NCBI RefSeq assembly: GCF_000012325.1
Contig: NC_003910.7
Coordinates: 2,108,001 to 2,172,000, forward strand
Length of the DNA stretch: 64,000 nucleotides
Source: Colwellia psychrerythraea 34H
GTDB taxonomy: Bacteria; Pseudomonadota; Gammaproteobacteria; Enterobacterales; Alteromonadaceae
Direction: 5' to 3'
Part shown: positions 57,024-64,000 of the stretch, piece after piece
Layout of the letters: every line of letters starts with the position of its first letter
Numbering within the stretch: the stretch's first letter is position 1
Position numbers and translations under genes: made by a program
The notes under the pieces: model-generated
Seen by the model: only the letters and a program-made list of their open reading frames with translations
Database searches by the model: none
Told to the model about the DNA's origin: nothing

Positions 57024-58169
57024 ATGATTACTAAATGTTTTAATATTGAAAACTTACACCAATTAGCTAAAAAAAGACTTCCTAAAGCTATTTTTGACTA
57101 TATGGCTGGAGGGTCTGATGATGAGAAAGCGCTCGCAAATAATACCTCAGCTTTTGACCGATATCAGTTAATACCTAATGTGCTCAGAGATGTTAGAGAT
57201 ATAAATATCAAAAGTAAGGTCTTTGGTTGTGAAATTGAGATGCCTTTTTATATTTCACCGATAGGGCAGTCTCGATTTTTTCACCCTGATTCTGATATTG
57301 CTGGCGTTAAGGCAGCGGCTAAAATGAAAACGCTATTTACCTTGTCAACTTTTTCAGGGAAGCCGTTAGAAGAGGTTGCGCAGGCTACAACGTCAGATAA
57401 AGCATTTCAAGTTTATGTATTAACAGATAAAGAACAAAATAAGCGTTTACTCGATCGCTGTAAAAAAGCAGGTTATAAAGCTTTGGTATTAACAGTAGAT
57501 ACCATAGTGGCAGGAAATAGAGAGCGAGATTTAGTGAATGGTTTAACTATTCCTCCTAAACTCAGTTTGTCGAGCGCAGTAGATTTTGCTTGTAAACCAC
57601 GCTGGGTTTTCAATTATGTAACAGATAAAGGGCGTGATTTAGCCAATTTAGAAAGTGTCCCTCCGATGAAAGATACTGCCCAATTTCTTCAGTACATGAA
57701 AGGGCTCCTTGAGCCAAACCTAACATGGCAACATGCCAAAGATATGATTGAATACTGGGGGGGGAAGTTCGCTATTAAAGGTATTATTTCAGTTGATGAT
57801 GCAAAACGAGCCGTTGAAATTGGCGCAACCAGTATTATTATATCAAACCATGGTGGCAGACAACTAGACTCTGCGCCAGCACCTATTGATATCATTCAAG
57901 AAATAAGAGCCGCCGTTGGTGATGACATTGAAATTATTGTTGATGGTGGTATTCGTCGAGGTTCCGATATTATCAAAGCGATAGCGTTAGGCGCAAATGT
58001 ATGTTCTATTGGACGTGCTTATGTTTACGGCTTAGCTGCAGGTGGACAAGCAGGTGTTGAGCATGCCATCACCTTGTTAAAATCTGAGGTTGAACGGGAC
58101 ATGGCCTTACTCGGTTGTACTGAATTATCTCAGTTAAATCCAAGCATGATCCGGGATCGACTTAGCTAA
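57024..58169 (+). CDS. FMN-dependent alpha-hydroxyacid oxidase/dehydrogenase, LldD-like
   Basis: A 381-residue TIM-barrel flavoenzyme. Family features in order: FDYMAGGSDDEKALANNTSAF, PFYISPIGQSRFFHPDSDI, FQVYVLTDK, ALVLTVDTIVAGNRERD, KGIISVDDA, the catalytic SNHGGRQLDS (His base and Arg), VDGGIRRGSDIIKAIALGA and SIGRAYVYGLAAGG. These enzymes oxidise L-lactate, glycolate, mandelate or related 2-hydroxy acids to 2-oxo acids. It is divergent from the D-hydroxyacid arm and followed by the LuxR gene. The exact acid is unknown; the company of IlvD/Edd and 2-oxoacid oxidoreductase points to a longer acid than lactate. Confidence 0.9.
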   Translation: MITKCFNIENLHQLAKKRLPKAIFDYMAGGSDDEKALANNTSAFDRYQLIPNVLRDVRDINIKSKVFGCEIEMPFYISPIGQSRFFHPDSDIAGVKAAAKMKTLFTLSTFSGKPLEEVAQATTSDKAFQVYVLTDKEQNKRLLDRCKKAGYKALVLTVDTIVAGNRERDLVNGLTIPPKLSLSSAVDFACKPRWVFNYVTDKGRDLANLESVPPMKDTAQFLQYMKGLLEPNLTWQHAKDMIEYWGGKFAIKGIISVDDAKRAVEIGATSIIISNHGGRQLDSAPAPIDIIQEIRAAVGDDIEIIVDGGIRRGSDIIKAIALGANVCSIGRAYVYGLAAGGQAGVEHAITLLKSEVERDMALLGCTELSQLNPSMIRDRLS

Positions 58170-58262
58170 AAAATGTATTGTTTCTCCAGTAGAACTAACG
58201 GATATATAGTGTTTGAAATGGGGGGCATGAATGACTACAACTGAAAAATATAACCTAGAGTA

Positions 58263-59078
58263 ATGATGATGGATAGTGTGTTATTTAATGATTTTAGCGC
58301 TATTCAAAATGAGGGCGATCTACTCTTATTAATGGACAATGTTGTGGAGTCATTGGGACTTGATGGTTTTTTATTTGCTTATGCCATTAATGGTTGGTTA
58401 CCTTCAGGAGAGCCTGGAGAAATACAACGTTGGCTATCGAAAGGCATAGATAAAAAATCACTTAAAGCATGGTTAGCGCCTTTTGACAGGGCAAGCCGCA
58501 AAGACAGCGATGTTAATCGGCGGTTTGACCCCATTCGCCGATTTATGGTACAGCAAACTATACCGCACCAGTTTTTATTAACGGATATTATAAAAGAAAA
58601 CAAAAACGAATATACCTTGGTAGAAAAAAGGTGGATAAATTCATTAATTAAAAATAATGTTGTAAATCTTATTTCTATTCCTGTGCAATTACCTCCTTCT
58701 GAATATTGGAGCCTTTCTTTTTTCTCGAAGAATACTCGGTATCAACTTGAATCAAGCGATAAGGCTCGGTTAATGCTTTTTGCTCATCAATTGGTTTATC
58801 ACTGTATTGATAATTTACAGTGGCGAGAAGATGGCATGAAATATTCTATTGTAAAACTAACGGCAAGAGAAAAAGATTGCTTATACTGGTCGGCACAAGG
58901 TAAAACTGCGAATGAGATTGCGGATATTTTAGGATTAAAAACTGAAACAATCAGAAAATATATTAAAAATGTTATGAAGCGTTTAAATGCACGTAGTAAA
59001 ACTCAAGCAGTAGTCAAAGCGATAGAGTTTGGTTTGCTTGATATAGGTATATCCCACCCAAAAACCGATAATAGATAA
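58263..59078 (+). CDS. LuxR-type transcriptional regulator
   Basis: A 271-residue regulator. The C-terminal GerE/LuxR helix-turn-helix is LTAREKDCLYWSAQGKTANEIADILGLKTETIRKYIKNVMKRL (about residues 197-240). The N-terminal 180 residues have the size and alternating pattern of an autoinducer-binding domain, but no clear acyl-homoserine-lactone set and no synthase gene nearby. Three ATGs (58263, 58266, 58269) are possible starts. It follows the FMN oxidase by 93 bases on the same strand, so it probably senses a hydroxy acid or related ligand and controls the cluster. Confidence 0.8.
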   Translation: MMMDSVLFNDFSAIQNEGDLLLLMDNVVESLGLDGFLFAYAINGWLPSGEPGEIQRWLSKGIDKKSLKAWLAPFDRASRKDSDVNRRFDPIRRFMVQQTIPHQFLLTDIIKENKNEYTLVEKRWINSLIKNNVVNLISIPVQLPPSEYWSLSFFSKNTRYQLESSDKARLMLFAHQLVYHCIDNLQWREDGMKYSIVKLTAREKDCLYWSAQGKTANEIADILGLKTETIRKYIKNVMKRLNARSKTQAVVKAIEFGLLDIGISHPKTDNR

Positions 59079-59102
59079 CGGAAACATTTAAGAGTTGATG
59101 AT

Positions 59103-59819
59103 TCATTTTGAATATGAAGAAACAAGCGGCTCGTGAGTTAAAATGTTTTCGAACTGATTAATCATTTCTTTTATATTAGGAATTATTAGTTGAGTGTATT
59201 TGAAACTGATCATTCCCTCCTCTTCCATCTTCTTTAGCTCTCGGCTAATACTTTGCCTAGTTGCACCTATCATAAGCCCTAATGATTCTTGAGATACATT
59301 TTTAATTATAATATGACCATCAGGGTTCGACTCACCATTACTAAGCGCTAATTTGATTAAAAGTTTTGCAAGCCTTTGATATAAAGGTAATAAGTATGCA
59401 TCCTCCATCATTTCAAATGCCATTTGTAGGCGGTTGCACAAGAATTTATTTAACGACATCAAAATTTGAGGGTGTTTCAAACAAATGGTATCAAAATCAC
59501 TACTGTTGATAACATTTACCGTGACATCTTTAATCGCTATTGCATAATTAATTCTTTTTTGACCTGTAATTAGCCCCATTTCACCAAAACAGTCATTTGC
59601 ATGTAAACTTGAAATAATCAATTCATTGCCTTCTAAAGAGTAATTACAAACTTTAATCTCTCCCGACACTACTTGAAAACATTTATTCGAATCATCACCC
59701 GCAGAATAGATAAATTCGTTAGTTTTATATGATTTCAATGTTAAAGTTTGCTGAATCTCCTCAAGGGCTATTGGAGGTAGGTTTTTACGCCAATTATGTA
59801 AATCAGGAATAACAAGCAT
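59103..59819 (-). CDS. Crp/Fnr-family transcriptional regulator
   Basis: A 238-residue regulator. Residues about 20-110 form a cyclic-nucleotide-binding fold (FIYSAGDDSNKCFQVVSGEIKV, NDCFGEMGLITGQKR); a dimer helix is about 120-150 and a winged HTH about 170-215 (SQESLGLMIGATRQSISRELKKMEEEGMI). It has none of the N-terminal clustered Cys of Fnr, and cAMP contacts are incomplete (Arg present, following Ser replaced by Ile). It converges on the LuxR gene with 24 bases between stops. A perfect 14-bp inverted repeat lies about 90 bases upstream of its start. Confidence 0.87.
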   Translation of the reverse strand: MLVIPDLHNWRKNLPPIALEEIQQTLTLKSYKTNEFIYSAGDDSNKCFQVVSGEIKVCNYSLEGNELIISSLHANDCFGEMGLITGQKRINYAIAIKDVTVNVINSSDFDTICLKHPQILMSLNKFLCNRLQMAFEMMEDAYLLPLYQRLAKLLIKLALSNGESNPDGHIIIKNVSQESLGLMIGATRQSISRELKKMEEEGMISFKYTQLIIPNIKEMINQFENILTHEPLVSSYSK

Positions 59820-59905
59820 TGATTGATACCTTTGGAATATATTAAGAAAATGTCATTTGTAGAATTATAAGGTTATTTTGGGCAAAATATCATATTAGTG
59901 TGTAA

Positions 59906-59941
59906 TCCGAACTATTTCTATGGGGTAAGAAATAGTTCGGA
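59906..59941. promoter_or_regulatory. Perfect 14-bp inverted repeat upstream of the Crp/Fnr gene
   Basis: TCCGAACTATTTCT (59906-59919) and AGAAATAGTTCGGA (59928-59941) pair perfectly around ATGGGGTA. It lies 75 bases past the serine hydrolase stop and 87 bases upstream of the regulator start, both on the minus strand. It may be the hydrolase terminator (no T-run on that strand) or a binding site for the Crp/Fnr regulator itself. Confidence 0.55.
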
Positions 59942-60015
59942 CTATTTATAATGTCTTTTTTCATTGGCTTTAGCTACATTCACAAATGAAACAGCTTACA
60001 GCCTATTGATATATA

Positions 60016-61326
60016 TTAATAAGATAAAGCGATTTTACGGGCAAAAGATTCCATTGAAATTTCGGCAAACCCGGTAGCAAACCAAGCGACTACCACATCT
60101 TTTTCAGGTGAAACATAGATACCTTGTCCATTCATGCCACCTTTATAGAAATCGCCATCGGAAAATACAGCATCCCATTGATAACTATTAAATAAAGGTT
60201 TTTCTCCAAACCTTTTAGTTAGCATGTTAGCTACACTAGGATCTTTTATATAATTTTCTGCTTTGCCACCTTGTTGTATCTTGATTATAGCGCTTTTAGA
60301 TACCACCTGCTCAGAAGCCGTTTTACTCCAGCTTGGCGTATACAGTAAGCCAAATCGAGCCATGTCGACCAATCTTGAGCTAATGAGCCCATGAATGATT
60401 GCATTCCCTTGAGGGGATAGCGCTATTGTTGCATCTCCTGTCATCCCAGCAAGGCTCCAAATACGTTCAGAGATTAAATCAACTATTTTTCTGCCTGTAA
60501 CCGCCTCAATTAACAACCCTAACATTTGTGTGTTAGCAGATGAATATTCGAATGCCTGACCGGGCTCTTTTAACGCTTTTATAGAAAATAATGCTTGGTT
60601 GTGTGTTTGTTTAATACCTTTACTATTAGGAGCACCCAATTCAGCCGCAAAAAATTGCATGATACTTGAGTTGGGGTTTTTACGATTTTTATAGCTTTCT
60701 GCTAAATCTAAACCAGTTTGCATGTTTAGAATGTCAATAATCTTAATATTTTCCCAAGCGGTTCCTACTGTTTTTTTCATATAAGTTGAAAGCGGCTTAC
60801 TAACGTCTATTTTTCCTTCCTCTTCTAGTTGAGCAATCAGTAAACTAGCGACAGGTTTAGCATTAGACATCCATACATGGTTATCGTTTTTTCGCATGCC
60901 AGAGTATTGCTCAAAAACTACTTTTCCCTTGTGTAAAACCATGACACCTTGTACGGGTGATGCTTTATCATTAATCATACTTTCTAACGTTAAGCTTTTA
61001 CCCTCTTTGTTTGGTAGGGTGATTTGGCCAACTTTTTTATCTGTTTTTTGCTCTAGTAAGCTAACTTTACCCTCTCTATAAATAATTGCTTGCGGTAAAA
61101 ATTCACCCAGATGAAGGTAAGAATAGGCTCCTGTTTCCGTAGGAACTAGGAATTTTGGTAAACTCCATTCGTTGTGTAGGGCATAGGCCTTTTCTGCTGA
61201 ATAGCCATGCTTAAGTTCAGTGACAAATTCTGTTGCATGAAGTGGAGCAGAAAGTGAAATATAAACTGTTATAACGGACATCAAAGCACACTTAATTATT
61301 GAATTTTTATGTTTAGTATTTTGCAA
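60016..61326 (-). CDS. Serine hydrolase, beta-lactamase class C-like family
   Basis: A 436-residue exported protein. The signal peptide is about residues 1-31 (SAPLHA). The catalytic motif SxxK is Ser154-Asn-Ala-Lys157 (HVWMSNAKPVASLL); the YxN-type motif is EYSSANTQMLG; GGMNGQGIYVSPEKDVVVAW closes the fold. The family includes esterases, D-aminopeptidases and 6-aminohexanoate-oligomer hydrolases as well as beta-lactamases, so no resistance role is implied. The start is taken as TTG with AGGTAGG upstream, giving a positively charged signal start. Divergent from the TonB receptor. Confidence 0.82.
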   Translation of the reverse strand: MQNTKHKNSIIKCALMSVITVYISLSAPLHATEFVTELKHGYSAEKAYALHNEWSLPKFLVPTETGAYSYLHLGEFLPQAIIYREGKVSLLEQKTDKKVGQITLPNKEGKSLTLESMINDKASPVQGVMVLHKGKVVFEQYSGMRKNDNHVWMSNAKPVASLLIAQLEEEGKIDVSKPLSTYMKKTVGTAWENIKIIDILNMQTGLDLAESYKNRKNPNSSIMQFFAAELGAPNSKGIKQTHNQALFSIKALKEPGQAFEYSSANTQMLGLLIEAVTGRKIVDLISERIWSLAGMTGDATIALSPQGNAIIHGLISSRLVDMARFGLLYTPSWSKTASEQVVSKSAIIKIQQGGKAENYIKDPSVANMLTKRFGEKPLFNSYQWDAVFSDGDFYKGGMNGQGIYVSPEKDVVVAWFATGFAEISMESFARKIALSY

Positions 61327-61853
61327 AGCAGGCCTACCTTTATTTTATTAAGTTAATTTTGATTGTCCCATAAAAGCTCAAATAAGATTGTTAATTGAAT
61401 AACAATTGAATATCAGTGACATTCACAAACTTAACTTATCCCACAAAATACATGTAATAAAACGATAAGTTTAATTTTTATCCCACCCTATACTCCAGGT
61501 CTTAAAGTGATTTTTTAACTTTAGTTAAAGGTAATGTTTTGTGTTTTCGTTCACCTTTAATAAATATTACCTTTATTAAGTGTAATAAAGTGCGAGTGAT
61601 TGTTACCTAGTTAACAATCATAATTATATTGCCGTGCTAAGTTAATTTTAGTTCACTATTTTCAATTTTTATTTCTGTCAACACAATGTTAGTCATTGTT
61701 GGCTCATATGAAATGGGAATATGAATATATAGCCATGATGCTCCTAGTCATTCCGGTTATTGTTACAGACAAATTACCATTGCAACTTATTCAATTTAGA
61801 AAACAATATTATAAAAAATCATTAATGATTTAATTAAAAAAATGGGGAATACT
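61327..61853. promoter_or_regulatory. 527-base divergent control region with nested inverted repeats
   Basis: Between the serine hydrolase and the TonB receptor. Inverted repeats cluster within 61514-61619: TTTAACT/AGTTAAA (61514-61529), AAAGGTAAT (61527-61535) with ATTACCTTT (61566-61574), CTTTATTA/TAATAAAG (61571-61590) and GATTGTTA/TAACAATC (61598-61619). They overlap, so they could form alternative structures or multiple operator sites. No gene found. Confidence 0.5.
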
Positions 61854-64000
61854 ATGAAAAACAATACAATAAAGCTTTCATTGCTTAGCGCTGCGGTATT
61901 AGTGGCGTTGCAATCTCAAAGTGCCTTCGCACAAGAAGAAGTTGTAGAACAAGAAGAAGTTGTAGAGCAAGTAAAAAAGAAGCAAAAAGTAGAAACAATC
62001 ACGATAACATCGCAAAAAAGAATCGAGCGGTTAATTGATGTGCCTATTTCTGTTACCAATGTTGGTCATGAAGAGCTAAAACAACGTGGTGTTAAAAAAC
62101 TTCAAGACGTTAGTGAAATAGCGCCTAATATCAGCATGACCGGCGGAAAAAACTTTAACGCAAAAATCACAATTCGTGGTGTTGGTGCTAATAGTAGAAA
62201 CATCGGTTTCGACAGCCGTGTTGGTGTTTATATTGATGGCGTTTATTTAGGTCAATCACCAGCAGTTAACCAAGGCTTGGTTGATTTAGAACGCGTTGAA
62301 GTATTACGTGGTCCTCAGGGAACATTATTTGGTAAAAATACCATTGCTGGCGCCATTAACTTGATTTCTCAAGAGCCTACCGATGAATTTGAAGGCTCTG
62401 TCAATATTAATGCAGGCAGCAATAATCTACGTGAATATAACCTGAAATTGAATCTGCCGCTTAGTGATACAACCGCAGCCAAAGTATTCTTAAATAAGTC
62501 AGAAGAAGACGGCTATATGAAGAATACTTACCTTAATACTAAGCCAGGCGGACAAGACAGCTTAGCTGGTCGCGTTAACCTTATTTCTGAATTATCAGAT
62601 AACTTACGGTTAAGTTTCAGTGGCGATTACTCAAAACAAGACCTTACAGCTTTTTCAGACATGGGCATGACACCTATCTTTGGTGGTACAGGTCACCCTT
62701 TTGATGGCATGCTTGAAGCTATTTATGGCGATGTGTTAGGTGGTACGGCAGATAGTAAGTATGAAAATTATCAAGATAGAGATGTTTTTGAAGACATCAC
62801 CATTTGGGGGAGCTCGTTAACCTTAGATTATGATATGGATAATGACTTTGCATTTAAATCAATCACCGCCTACCGTGATACGAATATAGATACAGCGATA
62901 GACTCTGATCATTCATATGTAGATTGGTTGCATACGCCTTATACCGATGCTTATCAACAAACGAGCCAAGAATTTCAGTTGATTTCACCAGACGGTAGAG
63001 ACTTTAAATATATTTTGGGTGCGTATTTATTTAGTTTAGACAGTACTACTGTTCGTGCTGCGATTGGCGGTCCGGAAATCGCTTGGGCTGGTATTGACCC
63101 AAGTTCTCCTGTCGTTTCTATTGATGGTAAAGTCGACACAAGTAGTTACGCACTTTTTTCTAACGGCAGTTATGATCTAAGCGAAGACTTAGTATTAGGT
63201 TTTGGTGTGCGTTACTCATCAGAAACGAAAGCAGTTGACTGGTCAATTGATGGTGATAATTCTGGCGGTTTTAAAATGGGAACAGCCCATTTAGTTGATG
63301 AACGTACTGATACTCATTTATCTCCGTCATTGAATATTAATTATTCATTGTCAGAAAATAGCCAAACTTATGCACGTGTATCGACGGGCTTTAAAAGTGG
63401 TGGTTATAACTTAGATTTCGTGTCAAATGAAGTCATAGAAGACGGTATTGATTTTGATAAAGAAACGGTAACGAGCTATGAGCTGGGTTATAAAGCGGAA
63501 TTAATGGATTACAGTTTACGATTAAATGCGTCATTATTTTATGCAGCCTATGAAGATTACCAAGTAAACCAATATATTGAATTAGTTGGCGGTACTACTG
63601 CATTAAGTATTACCAATGCAGCAGAAGTACTTACACAAGGTTTTGAGCTTGAAGTTGACTACCAAATGACTGACAATTTCAACATTAGCGGTTCATTAGG
63701 TTTGCTTGATGCGACATTTGACAGCTTTATTGGTGGTGGCGCAAATGGATCAGATGCATCAGGTAATCAATTGCCGAATGCACCAAAAGTTGCAGCATCG
63801 CTTAGCCTTCAATATTATCAAGAAGTTGCAGCATTATCGTCAAGCATTATGTACCGTGTTGATTACAACTACACGGGCGAGCAATATTTCTTAGTGAACA
63901 ATGATGACGGTTATACTGTTCCAAGTACAGGCGAAACTGTTGACTTTGATAAAGCTGAAAGTTTTAGTATGGTTAATGCGCGCATTAGTTTACTGACCGA
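61854..64000 (+). CDS. TonB-dependent outer-membrane receptor (3' end outside window)
   Basis: The plus strand is open from the ATG at 61854 to the window edge (715 codons). Signal peptide 1-27 ends SAFAQ, followed by an acidic EEVVEQEEVVEQ linker. ITITSQKRIERLIDVPISVT is the TonB-box/plug beginning; the plug continues IRGVGANSRNIGFDSRVGVYIDGVYLGQSP, then ERVEVLRGPQGTLFGKNTIAGAINLIS, and the beta-barrel follows with FKSGGYNLDF-type strands. The form with VGVYIDGVYLG belongs to the large marine family, often used for organic molecules rather than iron. Divergent from the serine hydrolase; ligand unknown. Confidence 0.92.
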   Translation, partial: MKNNTIKLSLLSAAVLVALQSQSAFAQEEVVEQEEVVEQVKKKQKVETITITSQKRIERLIDVPISVTNVGHEELKQRGVKKLQDVSEIAPNISMTGGKNFNAKITIRGVGANSRNIGFDSRVGVYIDGVYLGQSPAVNQGLVDLERVEVLRGPQGTLFGKNTIAGAINLISQEPTDEFEGSVNINAGSNNLREYNLKLNLPLSDTTAAKVFLNKSEEDGYMKNTYLNTKPGGQDSLAGRVNLISELSDNLRLSFSGDYSKQDLTAFSDMGMTPIFGGTGHPFDGMLEAIYGDVLGGTADSKYENYQDRDVFEDITIWGSSLTLDYDMDNDFAFKSITAYRDTNIDTAIDSDHSYVDWLHTPYTDAYQQTSQEFQLISPDGRDFKYILGAYLFSLDSTTVRAAIGGPEIAWAGIDPSSPVVSIDGKVDTSSYALFSNGSYDLSEDLVLGFGVRYSSETKAVDWSIDGDNSGGFKMGTAHLVDERTDTHLSPSLNINYSLSENSQTYARVSTGFKSGGYNLDFVSNEVIEDGIDFDKETVTSYELGYKAELMDYSLRLNASLFYAAYEDYQVNQYIELVGGTTALSITNAAEVLTQGFELEVDYQMTDNFNISGSLGLLDATFDSFIGGGANGSDASGNQLPNAPKVAASLSLQYYQEVAALSSSIMYRVDYNYTGEQYFLVNNDDGYTVPSTGETVDFDKAESFSMVNARISLLT

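Noticed and set aside
60016..61326. Serine hydrolase as an antibiotic-resistance beta-lactamase
   Set aside because: The SxxK and YxN-type motifs fit a broad family of esterases and peptidases; nothing specific to beta-lactam hydrolysis was seen.

Overview
The window looks like chromosome from a low-GC marine gammaproteobacterium of the Alteromonadales, most like Colwellia. This is inferred from AT-rich intergenic DNA, the protein style, a PEP-CTERM protein, a TonB-dependent receptor and a TorF-type porin. No rRNA, tRNA or CRISPR array was seen. Two genes run off the ends: a MOSC-domain protein at the left and a TonB-dependent receptor at the right.

Layout. (1) 0.7-6.8 kb: a polyamine ABC transporter (potABCD order, minus strand), a dead IS5-like transposase fragment and an APC permease. 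(2) 8.3-15.9 kb: a compact five-gene operon (HpaB-type flavin monooxygenase, Rid-family protein, DUF1028 protein, ArgE-type deacylase, MFS transporter) divergent from a flavin-containing monooxygenase. It reads as an uncharacterised catabolic or detoxification route for a small nitrogenous, possibly aromatic, compound. (3) 16-23 kb: DUF3422 protein, a Cache chemoreceptor, malic enzyme and aspartase, with a decayed partial copy of the DUF3422 gene between chemoreceptor and malic enzyme. (4) 23.5-27.7 kb: aldehyde dehydrogenase and class III aminotransferase of putrescine-catabolism type, plus a LysR regulator. (5) 27.8-35.4 kb: a complete soluble NAD-dependent formate dehydrogenase operon (fdsGBA-fdhD-fdsD) followed by an atypical histidinol-dehydrogenase homologue. 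(6) 35.6-42 kb: an accessory stretch with a catalytic-domain-only tyrosine recombinase, HU, an NTF2-like protein, a secreted barrel-like protein, an IS110 remnant, a hemerythrin, an attC-like palindrome and a PEP-CTERM protein built of four near-identical 59-residue repeats. (7) 42-49 kb: three exported amidohydrolases around an outer-membrane channel-like protein. (8) 49-59 kb: a 2-hydroxy/2-oxo acid cluster (fused 2-oxoacid:ferredoxin oxidoreductase, IlvD/Edd dehydratase, GntP permease, D-2-hydroxyacid dehydrogenase, divergent FMN-dependent 2-hydroxyacid oxidase and a LuxR-type regulator), with a decayed second GntP 3' end. (9) 59-64 kb: Crp/Fnr regulator, serine beta-lactamase-like hydrolase and the TonB receptor.

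How the parts may work together. PotABCD uptake plus transaminase plus aldehyde dehydrogenase would take putrescine-like amines to amino acids. Aspartase and malic enzyme would connect aspartate, fumarate, malate and pyruvate. Formate dehydrogenase would recover NADH from formate. In the 49-59 kb cluster a dihydroxy or hydroxy acid would enter through GntP, become a 2-oxo acid by dehydration or oxidation, and be turned into an acyl-CoA by the oxidoreductase. These links are inferences from gene content. The least conventional parts are the HpaB/Rid/DUF1028/deacylase operon, the 2-hydroxyacid cluster, the repeat-built PEP-CTERM protein and two partial-gene relics that record lost paralogues.
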